NCBI GenBank assembly: GCA_030323885.1
Contig: CM059193.1
Coordinates: forward strand, 58,238,042 to 58,302,041
Length of the DNA: 64,000 nucleotides
Direction: 5' to 3'
Source of the DNA: Branchipolynoe longqiensis
Taxonomy: Eukaryota; Annelida; Polychaeta; Phyllodocida; Polynoidae
Part shown: positions 30,699-41,373 of the stretch, piece by piece
How the letters are laid out: each line of letters begins with the position of its first letter
How positions within the stretch are numbered: the stretch's first letter is position 1
Position numbers and translations under genes: made by a program
The notes under the pieces: generated by a model
The model's database searches: none
Told to the model about the DNA's origin: nothing
The model's input: the letters and a program-made list of their open reading frames with translations, nothing else

Positions 30699-31077
30699 AT
30701 CAAAGACCCTATAATACTAAGATGGCTCACTCAGCCTGTACTGTGTAATCAAAATGATCAAACCCACCACTTGGTGCGCTGACTGTTCTCTTGGTTAAAC
30801 AGGTGCTATATTATATGTATAAATGTATATATGAATGTGAAAGATGTGTGATGATGGCGATGATGATTATGATGCTGATGCTGATGTGTATTTGTTCATA
30901 GTATTTGTTCATATTCATACTTACCTATCTCATGTATAATATAATTGTATGTGTTTACATGTGAAACACCAACCAGCAGCCGGGCTGATCAAACCCACCA
31001 CAAGGTGGCACTGCAAAATTTACATTACCATGGGAGAGATAGGGAGTGAGCCGTCTTAGTATTATAGGGTCTTTGGT
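30699..31077. mobile_element. MITE family B, copy 1
   Basis: A 379-bp element. Ends ATCAAAGACCCTATAATACT and, inverted, ACCAAAGACCCTATAATACT, flanked by TGA (30696-30698 and 31078-31080). The interior includes TGATCAAACCCACCACTTGG near both ends in direct orientation. Copy 2 is at 37874-38246. Confidence 0.85.
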
Positions 31078-31163
31078 TGAATACAACCATGTCGCATTCT
31101 ATTTCTTAGCTAGCAATTCAGCAGTATTTTTAACGCTGTAGTGTAAGCGATAATCTGACAATA

Positions 31164-31361
31164 CAGTAAAACCTCTCTAAATCGACCGACCATGACACCG
31201 ACTTTAAATGGTTCATTTAGTGAGGTGGTCGGGTTAGGGAGGTTTTATTTTATTGTTACAATGGTATTTATTATATGGGCGATCGTTTGGGACCCAAATA
31301 AAGCGATCGATATAGGGGAGTGGTAGATCTGTGGAGGTGGTTGGTTGGAGAGGTTTTACTG
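31164..31361. mobile_element. pogo-like MITE family D, copy 2
   Basis: A 198-bp element with TA on both sides. CAGTAAAACCTCTCTAAATC at the left and the inverted CAGTAAAACCTCTCCAACC at the right. Interior ATATGGGCGATCGTTTGGGA. Confidence 0.87.
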
Positions 31362-31758
31362 TAGTGCGATCCATTTGATGTGTTCAAGGTGTAAGAATAA
31401 CCTAATCCATATACCATATATGTCCCAATAGATGCGCACTGCGCGAGTGCGGACACATGGATGCGCGTCTATTCAAAGTTAAAGAATTTCATGGATTTGT
31501 TTTTGTCATGCCTCTGAAATAAAGTGGGATTGTCTTATTTTATATGCATTCACTCTAAATATGATCGTAAATTTTTATTTGTTTTTGTCATGCCTCTAAA
31601 ATAAAGTGGGATTGTCCTAGTTTATGTGCATTCAGTCTGAATATGATCGTAAAATTGTGCGCTTTCAATCTTGAAATGGGGCGTATGTTTCTAATTGGGT
31701 AGCGTGCATCTATTGGGACATATACGGTACATACAAACAGATTTTACCTCAGAATGCT

Positions 31759-32107
31759 GAAAGTTGCATAGTCCGATGGCTTTAAGTTTCAAAACCAAAG
31801 CAATTATCTAGATATGATTCTACATATCTGACTTAGATACCAGTGCACTTATCAAATATTTGTCGCCACATAGAAGGGAATACTGAGGCAATTTAATAGA
31901 ACCTGTTACTGTAGAAAGCTATGGTGTCAGAGTTTTGGCGTTCTTGCCTAAATTAATTCTCCATGCTTGCACTTCAAATATCTTAAAGGTCAGCCATTTA
32001 AAATAAAAGTTACTTCAAATTAAAGCAAGGTTGACTATAATGACCAACCTAACATATTTATCTCAGAAAATGACAGAAACTCAAAACCATCGGACTATGC
32101 AACTTGA
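31759..32107. mobile_element. MITE family C copy
   Basis: Ends GAAAGTTGCATAGTCCGATG and CATCGGACTATGCAACTTGA; interior as in the 27376-27729 copy but inverted. Confidence 0.85.
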
Positions 32108-32432
32108 AGTAAAATCTTCAGTACTAGCTCTAACACATGCTGTGCACCGATTAAAAGCTATGCCCTGATTACAGCTAGACCCTCGACCAATATTGTGCTA
32201 AGGCAGTCACAATGACAGTCTGGTCGAAGTGACCAAAGTTAGTTAAAAAAACCATCAAAATTAATATGAATTATTTTTTTATTTAATTCAAAATTAATAT
32301 GAAATGTGTATGTTAGGCAGAAAAGAAACATGGTATTAACAACCCATACATTGCGAAGCATCAGTGGAGTACGATGATGCGCGTTGGCAGCGCCGATTAA
32401 CGGAGGACTAGTGATCAGAACGACCCTAAAAC

Positions 32433-32437
32433 CTAAC
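32433..32437. repeat. Target-site duplication CTAAC, left
   Basis: CTAAC directly before the 5' LTR is repeated directly after the 3' LTR at 36886-36890. A 5-bp duplication is typical for Ty3/Gypsy integration. Confidence 0.9.
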
Positions 32438-32536
32438 TGTCTGGATACATAGTGTAGTGCCACCTGAATGTTTACATCCTGGAGACAGGATAGAACACTT
32501 CTACTGAGTTGCTTGTTGGAGACACATATCAATACA
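32438..32536 (+). repeat. 5' LTR
   Basis: 99 bp, from TGTCTGGATACATAG to ATATCAATACA. It matches the 3' LTR at 98 of 99 bases. No TATAAA or AATAAA was recognised, so promoter and polyadenylation signals are unconventional or partly internal. Confidence 0.95.
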
Positions 32537-32549
32537 TGGTGCCAGGAGT
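32537..32549 (+). promoter_or_regulatory. Primer-binding site
   Basis: TGGTGCCAGGAGT begins immediately after the 5' LTR. TGG pairs with the CCA end of a tRNA. The following bases are one mismatch from what animal tRNA-Leu ends would need, so the primer assignment is tentative. Confidence 0.7.
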
Positions 32550-32564
32550 AAAAAGCTGATAATA

Positions 32565-35500
32565 ATGGCAGATCACAAGCTACAACCACCAGGATATCTT
32601 AAGCTGAAAGAGGAGAATGTGGCAGATCATTGGGAAAAGTGGAGGAAGCAACTCAACTGGTATTTTGTGGCAGCAGGGGTGCCAGAGGATGCAGACAAGA
32701 GGAGGGTTGCAATGCTACTCACCTATGGTGGCCCAGATGCGATGGAAGTCTTTGAAACATTTGAATATCAAGAGGGCGAGTCAGAGGATGATTTCAAATG
32801 TGTAATACAAAAGTTTGATGAATTGTGTCGACCACAAAAGAATATCACATATGAAAGATACAAGTTCTGGAGTAGGCGCCAAGAAGCTGGTGAGACATTG
32901 GATGCATTTGTCACAAACTTGCGCACATTGGCAGCCACCTGTGAGCTGGGAAACCTCCGTGACAAACTAGTACGGGATATGTTAGTTCTGGGCATCTCAG
33001 ATGCACATATGCGTGAGAAGATGTTGAGGGATAGGAATCTAACACTGAGGTCAGCCATAGAAACCTGTCGAGTGGCGGCAAGAGCGCGATCACAAGCGAA
33101 GATCCTGAACCCTGGGGAAGCACGGGAGACTGTAGCTGCCATTAGTCGCCGGCCGAACCAGTTAGGAGGAGATCAAGTGGGAAGCGGACAAGGCCGTCAT
33201 ATTGAGTCACGAAATCATAACAAGCTGGAGACCCGTGGAAATGATTATGACTGCCGTCATTGTGGTCATAGGCATGGACCTAGGAACTGCCCAGCATGGA
33301 AGTTTAGGTGTGGGAAGTGTTCGATAAAAGGTCACTATACAAAGAGGTGTACGGCGAAGGTGAGAGTGGTTGAAGCATTTGACGACGAGCATGCTGACAG
33401 CTCGGGCTATGAACCAGAACTATTTGTGGGTATGGTTGAAACGGTGAAAGTTGCACCGGACTACACATCTGTAGTTGGCATTCACCATATACAGTTGGGG
33501 AAAGACTCACTGTGGGTACATGCAGTTGATATAAATGGAGAGTTAGTCCCTATGAAGCTGGATACAGGAGCAGGAGCAAATCTATTAAATAAGGAGGACT
33601 ATGGTAAGCTACGGGATAGACCTAAAGTGCATAAGGCCGGAGTCAGGCTTAGTGATTATAATGGACGTGACATTTCTGTGGTCGGCTCCTGCGTGGTAAC
33701 AGTTCGTGCAAAAGTCGGAAGTCATCCACTGAGGTTTATCATTGTCAACAATGGCCCAAGCATCCTAGGAGCGGCAGCGTGTGAAAGTCTAGGTTTGATC
33801 AAAAGGGTTTACAATGTTCGGAACAATAAAGAAGCAGAAGAGGAGGCCACAGACCTGAAGAAATGTGTACTGCCAGAGGTGAGTGACAGATGGATGGGCG
33901 AGTTGACGGCATTGCCGTTTGTTCATAGAATTGTGCTGGGTGGAGACAACAGACCAGTGGTTAATGCAACAAGACGGGTGCCAGTGGCCATCAGAAACAA
34001 GCTGAAGGAGGAACTAGAGAGAATGGTCAAACTGAGGGTGATTGAAAAGGTGCAGGAGCCCACAGAGTGGGTGAGCAGCATGGTGGTGGTAACCAAGCCT
34101 AATGGAAGCTTGAGAGTATGTCTAGACCCAAAGGACCTTAACAAGGCGATCTTGCGAGAGCGGTTCCAGCTCCCAACGAGGGAAGAAATCTTTGCAGGTA
34201 TGGCAGGTGCAAGGTTCTTTTCGAAGCTGGATGCCTCTCAAGCATTCTGGCAGGTATCCTTGGATGCTATGTCAAAACCACTCACTACCTTTAACACCCC
34301 TTTCGGCCGCTACATGTATTGTAGACTACCCTATGGACTATGCTCTGCCCCTGAGGTGTTCCACAAGTATATGGAACAAATGTTTGGGGATATAGAGGGG
34401 GTAAGGGTATACATGGACGATATACTAGTGTGGGGGTCAACAGAAGAGGAGCATGATCACAGGCTGACGGAGGTGAAGGCTAGAATTCAGAAATATGGCC
34501 TGCTCATGAACTGGAAGAAATGCGAGCTGAAGAAAGATGAGGTGGTATTCATTGGCAAGCACCTGAGTGGAGATGGGGTACGTCCCTCAAGTGACCGAAT
34601 CGCAGCAATACTAGAGATAGAGAGGCCTAAGAATAAGGAGGGCAAACAGAGGGCTCTAGGTTCAATTAACTTTGTGGGGAAATTTGTTCCCAATCTTGCA
34701 AGTCGATGCAAGAACCTCAGGGAGTTACTGGGGAAGAGTGTAGTGTGGCAGTGGCAGGCAGCACATGAAAAGGAGTGGCAGGAGATCAAGTACATTCTGT
34801 CCACCATGCCTGTACTAGCATTCTTCGATCCAGTATTAGAGACCAAAGTATCGACAGATGCATCAAAGGATGGGCTGGGGGCTGTGCTCCTCCAGCTGCA
34901 TGATAAAGAATGGAAGCCTGTGGCATATGGGGCCAGAGGGTTGAGTGAGTGTGAAAAAAGATATGCGCAGATTGAGAAGGAGTGCCTGGGCATCGCATAC
35001 GGGTGTGAGAAGTTCCACCATTACATCTTTGGGCTAAAGAGTGTGATTCTAGAGACAGATCACAAACCCCTCATTGCACTTAGCCAGAAGGCACTCATTG
35101 ACATGACACTGCGACTCCAAAGGCTGATGTTAAAGCTGCAGAGATACAGCTACATCATGGAGTGGACACCTGGCAGGTTACTGTACCTTTCGGACACGCT
35201 GTCGAGAGCAGTTGGCAGTGTAGAGGTAAAAAGTGAGATCTGTGAGGAAATAGAGGCACATGTCCTAGCAGTGTATGAGGGCCTTCCTGCTACGAATCAA
35301 CAGCTGCAGAAGATTGCAGAGGAGACAGCAAAAGATGAGGTGCTCCTCGCTGTTCTGAGATGCATCACAGAGGGGTGGAGAGCAGGTGAGTGCATGGCAT
35401 ATGCACACTATAAAGACAAACTATATGTGGTAAAGGGGGTCATTCTGAAAGGTAACCGAATGGTCATACCCAGGAGCATGAGGAAGGAGATGCTGGAAAG

Positions 35501-36596
35501 ACTACATGTTGGGCATCTGGGAATAGAAAAGCAGAAGCGTATGACTCGAGACTGCTTGTACTGGCCCAACATAAACAAGGACATTGAAGGGGCTGTGCAA
35601 GAGTGTGGAGTGTGTCAGCGGTACCGCCCTGCACAACCCAAGGAGACCTACCAGCACCTGGAGAAGCATGGCGCTCGTGGGCCATGGGACAAGGTGGGGC
35701 TGGACCTGTTTCACTGGGGTGGAAAGGACTATGTGATCTGTGTGGATTACTGGTCCAACTATCCAGAGATCGCACTCTTGACACACACAAGCTCGGACCA
35801 AGTGATAATACATGTCAAGAGCATGTTTGCGAGGCATGGGATACCACGAGTAGTCATGAGTGACAATGGGCCTCAGTTTGCATCGAGTGCATTTAGACGA
35901 TTCGCCCAGGAGTACGAGTTTGAGCATCTGACGAGCAGTCCAGGATACCCCCAATCAAATGGGCAGGCTGAGCGTGCTGTGGGAATCATTAAGGGTCTTC
36001 TCAACAGAACCTGGGAGGATGGAGGAGATATCTACCTCACCCTTCTTCAGTACAGGAAGGCTCCCAGAGAGATGGGTAAGTCCCCGGCTGAATTGCTGAT
36101 GGGCAGGAAGCTTAGGAGCCAGCTACCGGGTATGACAATGGGGAAGTCCGAGGACAAGAGAGAGTGTGGAGATAGTAAACGAGAGGAGATGAGGAGCAAA
36201 CAAAAGGAACGATATGATCAAACAGCGAAAGACTTGCCACCACTGGGCAGAGATGAGGTGGTGCGAGTGAGAGAGAAGCATTGGGACAGAAGAGCAGTAG
36301 TGCTAGAGGAGGTGAGACCAAGGTCATACCGAGTCAGAACGGAGGATGGTGGGGAGTACATCCGAAACAGGAGGCATCTCCTTCAAGTCAAAGAACCCTA
36401 CCTACCTGAGTATGAGCATCAGGAGGAGGATATAGGAACAGGAGGAATTGGAGAAGAGCCAGAAGAACCACCCACTCCAAGTGCAGCAAAGGTGGCTGCC
36501 CCTCCAGGAGACCCAGGAAACACAGTGAGGGGTGAAACCCTTCCTCTGCGCCGATCGACCAGAGTATCCCGACCAGTGATCAGGATGGATCTATAA
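32565..36596 (+). CDS. Gag-Pol polyprotein of the Ty3/Gypsy element (1343 aa)
   Basis: Single frame with no gag/pol frameshift. Gag covers about residues 1-225. Two zinc knuckles follow at about 230-263 (C-x2-C-x3-H-x4-C, then C-x2-C-x4-H-x4-C). The aspartic protease active site L-D-T-G-A lies at D333. Reverse transcriptase spans about 460-690 with Y-M-D-D at 616-619. RNase H has its first acid in S-T-D-A-S at D765 and a later E-T-D-H-K. Integrase has the H-H-C-C zinc domain at about 981-1016 and the catalytic triad D1047, D1100, E1136, i.e. D-x52-D-x35-E. A GPY/F-like module (R-S-Y-R-V-R-T-E-D-G-G-E-Y) precedes a Pro/Glu-rich tail; no chromodomain. The product would self-cleave, reverse transcribe the RNA and integrate the DNA. 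All key residues are present, so it may be functional. Confidence 0.97.
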   Translation: MADHKLQPPGYLKLKEENVADHWEKWRKQLNWYFVAAGVPEDADKRRVAMLLTYGGPDAMEVFETFEYQEGESEDDFKCVIQKFDELCRPQKNITYERYKFWSRRQEAGETLDAFVTNLRTLAATCELGNLRDKLVRDMLVLGISDAHMREKMLRDRNLTLRSAIETCRVAARARSQAKILNPGEARETVAAISRRPNQLGGDQVGSGQGRHIESRNHNKLETRGNDYDCRHCGHRHGPRNCPAWKFRCGKCSIKGHYTKRCTAKVRVVEAFDDEHADSSGYEPELFVGMVETVKVAPDYTSVVGIHHIQLGKDSLWVHAVDINGELVPMKLDTGAGANLLNKEDYGKLRDRPKVHKAGVRLSDYNGRDISVVGSCVVTVRAKVGSHPLRFIIVNNGPSILGAAACESLGLIKRVYNVRNNKEAEEEATDLKKCVLPEVSDRWMGELTALPFVHRIVLGGDNRPVVNATRRVPVAIRNKLKEELERMVKLRVIEKVQEPTEWVSSMVVVTKPNGSLRVCLDPKDLNKAILRERFQLPTREEIFAGMAGARFFSKLDASQAFWQVSLDAMSKPLTTFNTPFGRYMYCRLPYGLCSAPEVFHKYMEQMFGDIEGVRVYMDDILVWGSTEEEHDHRLTEVKARIQKYGLLMNWKKCELKKDEVVFIGKHLSGDGVRPSSDRIAAILEIERPKNKEGKQRALGSINFVGKFVPNLASRCKNLRELLGKSVVWQWQAAHEKEWQEIKYILSTMPVLAFFDPVLETKVSTDASKDGLGAVLLQLHDKEWKPVAYGARGLSECEKRYAQIEKECLGIAYGCEKFHHYIFGLKSVILETDHKPLIALSQKALIDMTLRLQRLMLKLQRYSYIMEWTPGRLLYLSDTLSRAVGSVEVKSEICEEIEAHVLAVYEGLPATNQQLQKIAEETAKDEVLLAVLRCITEGWRAGECMAYAHYKDKLYVVKGVILKGNRMVIPRSMRKEMLERLHVGHLGIEKQKRMTRDCLYWPNINKDIEGAVQECGVCQRYRPAQPKETYQHLEKHGARGPWDKVGLDLFHWGGKDYVICVDYWSNYPEIALLTHTSSDQVIIHVKSMFARHGIPRVVMSDNGPQFASSAFRRFAQEYEFEHLTSSPGYPQSNGQAERAVGIIKGLLNRTWEDGGDIYLTLLQYRKAPREMGKSPAELLMGRKLRSQLPGMTMGKSEDKRECGDSKREEMRSKQKERYDQTAKDLPPLGRDEVVRVREKHWDRRAVVLEEVRPRSYRVRTEDGGEYIRNRRHLLQVKEPYLPEYEHQEEDIGTGGIGEEPEEPPTPSAAKVAAPPGDPGNTVRGETLPLRRSTRVSRPVIRMDL

Positions 36597-36774
36597 TAAG
36601 ACACTAGACTACCATGTTGAAAAACTTAACATTGACCACACATACTTTATATGTATGTGTGTATACATATAGACACCTAGCTATCTAATAACCATAACAG
36701 ACACTATATGCTACTATACTATCATAATACCCTTTTTGGAGTGGGAGAGTAACTGTATGTGTATGTGTGTGTGT

Positions 36775-36786
36775 GAAGGGGGAAGA
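36775..36786 (+). promoter_or_regulatory. Polypurine tract
   Basis: GAAGGGGGAAGA lies directly before the 3' LTR, as needed to prime plus-strand DNA synthesis. Confidence 0.85.
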
Positions 36787-36885
36787 TGTCTGGATACTTA
36801 GTGTAGTGCCACCTGAATGTTTACATCCTGGAGACAGGATAGAACACTTCTACTGAGTTGCTTGTTGGAGACACATATCAATACA
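36787..36885 (+). repeat. 3' LTR
   Basis: 99 bp, from TGTCTGGATACTTAG to ATATCAATACA, followed by the CTAAC duplication at 36886-36890. About 190 bp of noncoding sequence separates the pol stop from this LTR. Confidence 0.95.
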
Positions 36886-36890
36886 CTAAC

Positions 36891-37477
36891 CACCATTAGG
36901 TATTGTGTGCTATATAATTTATCATATGAATATAAAGGGGTGGAGTTTATATCTTATCCGTGTTATTCATACTTTAATTAATTCCTCTCTATTTATTATG
37001 TACGTCTTATTTATTTGTTGATATTTGCTGTGGGCCTGAACCCGCTCCGCCTGGCTGGTGCCACGTCCGTGTAGCCATATCCCAGCCAGCGCGCGTCACG
37101 ATCACATGAGCTCCGAATTCTTTCCTTTTTTTCGCACCACCTCATCTCGGCTATATGGGCCTCGGAAATAAAGGTAGGCTTCCAACACTCCTCGTCTCTT
37201 TATTTATCCTCCGGAGTCATAGCCTATTTTATATATATATATAATACTGAGGTTTAGTAATCTAGTAGTTAGGTTGTGGGACTTGGAGTTGGGGGTTCAA
37301 TAACACTTTGGTGCTTTACTTTTTACGTAATTAAAAAAAAAAGTTTTTTTCCTTGTGTTTTTACAGCAAGTAAATTATGCAAGCTTCGGATGAATTTTCA
37401 TTTCATGCAATCAAATGTGAGGGAGAGTATTTGTCAAAATGTAGGAAGTGATATTTGATGGCTGCAATATATTTGTT
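36891..37477. other. Unassigned sequence
   Basis: A CG-containing patch at about 37030-37180, with AATAAA near 37167, resembles the block at 29570-29640 in style but not in obvious sequence. A (TA)n patch lies at 37231-37242. No gene was recognised. Confidence 0.4.
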
Positions 37478-37657
37478 AAATTCGCATAGTCCGATGAATA
37501 GTTTAGAGTTTCTGTCATTTAAAAAAAAAAAAAAAAAATTATTAGGTTGATCGGAAAACCTACTTTACTTAAATTTGAAGCAACTTTTATTTATTTTAAA
37601 TGGCGATCTTTTTGAAGCGCAAAAACATGCAAGATTAATTTTGGCAAGGAAGTCAAT
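37478..37657. mobile_element. MITE family C, truncated copy
   Basis: TTCGCATAGTCCGATGAATA and GAGTTTCTGTCATTT, with a poly-A run; the right half is missing where the next copy begins. Confidence 0.7.
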
Positions 37658-38388
37658 TTAAAGCTGCATAGTCTGATGGTTTTGAGTTTCTGTCATTTTC
37701 TGAGATAAATATGTTAGGTTGATTGTTATACTCTACCTTACTTTACTTTGAAATAAATTGTATTTTGAATGGCTAACTTCTGAGATATTTGAAGTGCAAA
37801 CATACAGAATTAATTTTGGCAAGCACGCCAAACATCTGGCACCATAGGCTTCTGCAGTAGCAAGTTCCATTAAATCAAAGACCCTATAATACTAAGACGG
37901 TTCACTCAGCCTGTACTGTGTAATCAAAATGATCAAACCCACCACTTGGTGCACTTGGTTCTCTTGGTTAAACAGGTGCTATATTATATGTATAAATGTA
38001 TACATGAATATGAAAGATGTGTAATGATGGCGATGCTGATGATGATGTGTATTTGTTCATAGCAATTTCATCTTGATGTGTATTCATACTTACCTATCTC
38101 ATGTATAATATAATTGTATGTGTTTACATGTGAAACACCAACCAGCAGCCAGGGTGATCAAACCCACCACAAGGTGGCACTGCGAAATTTACATTACCAT
38201 TGGAGAGATAGGGAGTGAGACGTCTTAGTATTATAGGGTCTTTGATTAAATGGACTCTGTATTCCATTCTATGTGGCGACAAATGTTTAATAAGGGCAAC
38301 AGTATCTAAGTTTCATATGTGGAATCAAATCTAGATAATTGTTTTGGTTTTTACAATTTTGTATTTTTATCGGATTATGCAGCTTTAA
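37658..38388. mobile_element. MITE family C copy split by a family B MITE
   Basis: The TIR TTAAAGCTGCATAGTCTGAT is at the left and ATCGGATTATGCAGCTTTAA at the right. The interior is interrupted by the family B element at 37874-38246. Left and right parts are colinear with intact family C copies. Confidence 0.87.
37874..38246. mobile_element. MITE family B, copy 2, nested
   Basis: A 373-bp element with ends ATCAAAGACCCTATAATACT at both termini (inverted) and TAA on both sides (37871-37873, 38247-38249). Excision would restore the family C word CATTAAATGG. Confidence 0.9.
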
Positions 38389-38423
38389 TTTGACCAAGTC
38401 TTCCCTTCTACGCAGTAACCCGT

Positions 38424-38471
38424 CCTGGGACCTTAGATGTTGCTAGGACGTAAAACAACAACAAACAAATC
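38424..38471 (+). mobile_element. SINE family S1, tail fragment
   Basis: GGGACCTTAGATGTTGCTAG and GACGTAAAACAACAACAAAC only. Confidence 0.65.
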
Positions 38472-38606
38472 TACGCAGTAACAAATGTTTATAAACGCAC
38501 TACTATCTCTACCGATTCGGCCACGTTGTCTGTTGTTGGAGCATCGAATTTTAACGATTTTAATCTTTTAAAAGGCATAATCTTTGTGATGTTCTTTTCG
38601 GCGCTA

Positions 38607-39173
38607 AAGGGCCCAGTCCTTACACGCGGAATGCGGTATGCGGTATGCGAATGGCATGATTCCATACACGCGGTATGCGGTATGCGGCACACGACTGGCT
38701 ATATTTAAAAAATAAAAATAAACAATTATTCTCCATACTGCTCTGTATATGACCAAATATTGCATTTATATCTATGTACCTTTTCGTACGTCACTTGGGG
38801 GTTCATACCTTTATTATTACCAAATTATAGATAAGTATTCATATTTCTGTGCATATGGTAGCATTTTTAGCTTTCCCCTAATCGTATGTCTCCCGGGTGC
38901 CCAGCTCACCATGTGTTTCCCCTCCTCACCCCTGTGTGAGACCGTTCCGTAATGCTCAGTCGCCTCTCCTAGTGTTAAACTAATGGACACATCAGACTCA
39001 GGTTTCTATTCACACCCTGCGTGCCGCATACCGCATGCCGCACCGATCGCTAGATGGACCGATCGGAAAATGCATTCGCATTCGCATACCGCATGTAAGG
39101 AATGTAGCCCATAGGCTTCAAGGCGTTTAGATTTTTTGTTGCATTCGCATACCGCGTGTAAGGAATGCACCCT
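38607..39173. mobile_element. MITE with GCGGTATGCG-rich inverted ends
   Basis: A 567-bp element with ends AGGGCCCAGTCCTTACACGC and, inverted, AGGGTGCATTCCTTACACGC. Flanking triplets TAA and TTA, i.e. TWA. Arrays of CGCATACCGCATG/CATGCGGTATGCG half-sites lie near both ends. Probably PIF/Harbinger-like. Confidence 0.75.
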
Positions 39174-39276
39174 TTAGCATGTCAGGCAATCAGTTTGGTT
39201 ATCCCCCCCTCCCACACACACAAGAAATCCAAGGAAATTACCGAAAACCTGAAAGCTTTCTAGACTAGTGAGCGCA

Positions 39277-39553
39277 TTAAAACTGCATAGTCTAATGAAG
39301 TATCAAATTTTCAAAACGAAAACAATTATCTAGATTTAATTCTATATATCTAACTTAGATACAGTTGCACTTATTAAGCATTTGTTGCCACATAGAAGGG
39401 AACACTGAGTCGATTTAATAAAACCTGTTATTGCTAAAGCCTAAGCTTGCCAAAACTAATTTGATGTTTCCACTTCAACTATTTCAAAAGTTAGTCATTC
39501 AAAATTAAAATTTACTTCAAATTTACTTATAACGATCAGAAAATAACAGAAAC
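39277..39553. mobile_element. MITE family C, right end truncated
   Basis: ATTAAAACTGCATAGTCTAA at the left, interior matching the family, and an ending at AAATAACAGAAACTA without the second TIR. Confidence 0.75.
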
Positions 39554-40689
39554 TATCCCTGCTTAGATAAGAGAAGGGGTATTTTTTTATTGAGGCTGTA
39601 TTTATACTGTCCGTAGCATGTAAGCCCGGGTAACCAGGCTTGTTTTCAATGCTGGCCAGCTGTAGTGTTGGTGTTGTCTTACCAAGCAGTAGCTGCTGAT
39701 AAGTTATTTGATTGTCTGCATTTCAGTAGCAGATAGATCTGTTGGTGTGTTTAGTAGCCTACGTTAGTTTTTTTGGGCCCTCTTGGCATTGAATTTTTGT
39801 TCTATTCTTATTACTATGTTAGTTGTTTTCTTAGGGTTCTATGTTAGTGTTTTGGGGTTTTCTTGGGAAGAGTTTTCCGATTTTTTCTACTTAATTCTAT
39901 ACTATATTTCTACCGTATTCAAACAACATAGTAACTGATAATTGACTATGTATCAAACCAAGCCTCTAAAGCGTATCCATAGCAAATTGAAATTTAGTAT
40001 CCATAGCAAATTGAAATTTAGTATTCATATCAATTTAATATCGATCAAGTATTGATAGAAAATTTAATGTTAATAGGAATTTAAAATCTAGTATTCATAT
40101 CGTTGAAATAAAATATTCATAACATGTTTAAGATTAGTATTCACAACAATTTTAAATAGTATTTCATATATATATAACAATAATCATGAACATCTTAGGA
40201 TACTTCGAAACCAAATATACTGAATTTGGTAGGCTGATTGCCTGTTGTTATTCTGGTAACAGACATGAGCAGAGAAGTAAAACAAATTAGCTGATTGTGG
40301 GGGTATGCCTCAAAACTCAGCTGAAGGCCGAGATGGGGGGGGGGGGGCGGGGACGGGTGTAGGGAGGGGAGGGGCCACCACCCCTCCCACGGAGAATTTT
40401 GTTTACAAGTAGGACACAATTGGTGTAATTTGTTAGCCACTTAGGAAGGAGAAATTTCACTCTTCACCTGTGACATAAGGTTAAGAGTAGGCATATAGAC
40501 CAGTACTCCAAGAATACAGAAGTGTTTTTCTTGTAATCTTGCATAAATGATAAGTCAATAATATAAATAATACACCTATACCATAGTTAGTTTGAGTTAT
40601 TTAATTTATTGTCCAGGAAGCATTTAATTGGCGGAAATCAGCCAATTGGCAGGAAATGCTCATGTCTGCCTACAATAGATAACTTTTAC
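39554..40689. other. Unassigned AT-rich region
   Basis: Short local repeats of TAGTATTCATATCAATTT-like words at about 39980-40150, and G/C runs at 40336-40372. No gene was recognised. Confidence 0.4.
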
Positions 40690-40692
40690 TAA

Positions 40693-41370
40693 TGTAGCAG
40701 TCACACTACGACGACAAGGTAGGGACGACAGCCCGGCGGCTGGGATTTTGTGAAATCCCGATGACCTATGCAAATTCGGGCTAAGTTGGACGACAATCGG
40801 ACGACATCCGGACGACATCGGGACAACAGACGGGACGACAGTGTCTGTGTGTCTGTGTCTGAGTGTGTGTGACTCTGTGTCTCTGTGTGTGTCTCTATGT
40901 GTGTGTCTGTGTCTCTGTGTGTGTCTGTGTCTATGAGTGTGTCTGTGTGTGTGTCTGTGTGTGTGTGACTCTGTGTCTCTATGTGTGTCTGTGTCTATGT
41001 GTGTGTGTCTGAGAGTGAGGCACACACACAGACACACACACATAGACACAGACACACATAGAGACACAGACACACATAGACACAGACATAGACACAGACA
41101 CAGACACAGAGACACATACATGGAGAGAGAAGCAACTACAGCTTAACGACAAGACGACAGTGCCGCGACCTCGGCTGTCGTCTGCTGTCGTCGAAGTTTT
41201 TCAACATGTCCAAAATCCCCGCGACAACTCGGCGACAGTCGAGAAAGAGTGGGGAAACTGGAGGTGTCGCGGAGGTGTCGCGGCGGCACCTGCGCGGCAA
41301 TTGACGACAGACCGGCAGTGGGTGTCGCAGGGCTGTCGCCGCTGCTTGTCGTTGTAGTGTGACTGCTACA
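40693..41370. mobile_element. Harbinger-type MITE containing a TG/CA microsatellite
   Basis: A 678-bp element flanked by TAA (40690-40692, 41371-41373). 26-bp TIRs start TGTAGCAGTCACACTACGAC with one mismatch. GACGACATCGGGACGAC repeats lie near the left end. A TGTGTCTGTGTC/GACACAGACACA microsatellite (about 40835-41125) sits in the middle, the two halves forming a large inverted repeat. The AAGTTTTTCAACATGTCCAAA motif lies at about 41194. Confidence 0.88.
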
Positions 41371-41373
41371 TAA

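Larger units (their letters stand above)
32438..36885 (+). mobile_element. Intact Ty3/Gypsy LTR retrotransposon (Mag/SURL-like)
   Basis: A 4448-bp element with 99-bp LTRs differing at one position (A versus T at LTR base 12), TG...CA ends, a CTAAC target duplication, a primer site, a polypurine tract and one uninterrupted gag-pol frame. The very short LTRs, the double zinc knuckle of the C-x2-C-G-x2-H/C-P-A-x-G type and the absence of an env frame fit the Mag/SURL branch of Ty3/Gypsy. The near-identical LTRs and intact frame suggest recent insertion. Confidence 0.95.

Noticed and set aside
32768..36327. Minus-strand open frames inside the Ty3/Gypsy element
   Set aside because: They overlap the intact gag-pol frame, carry no motif, and are shadows.
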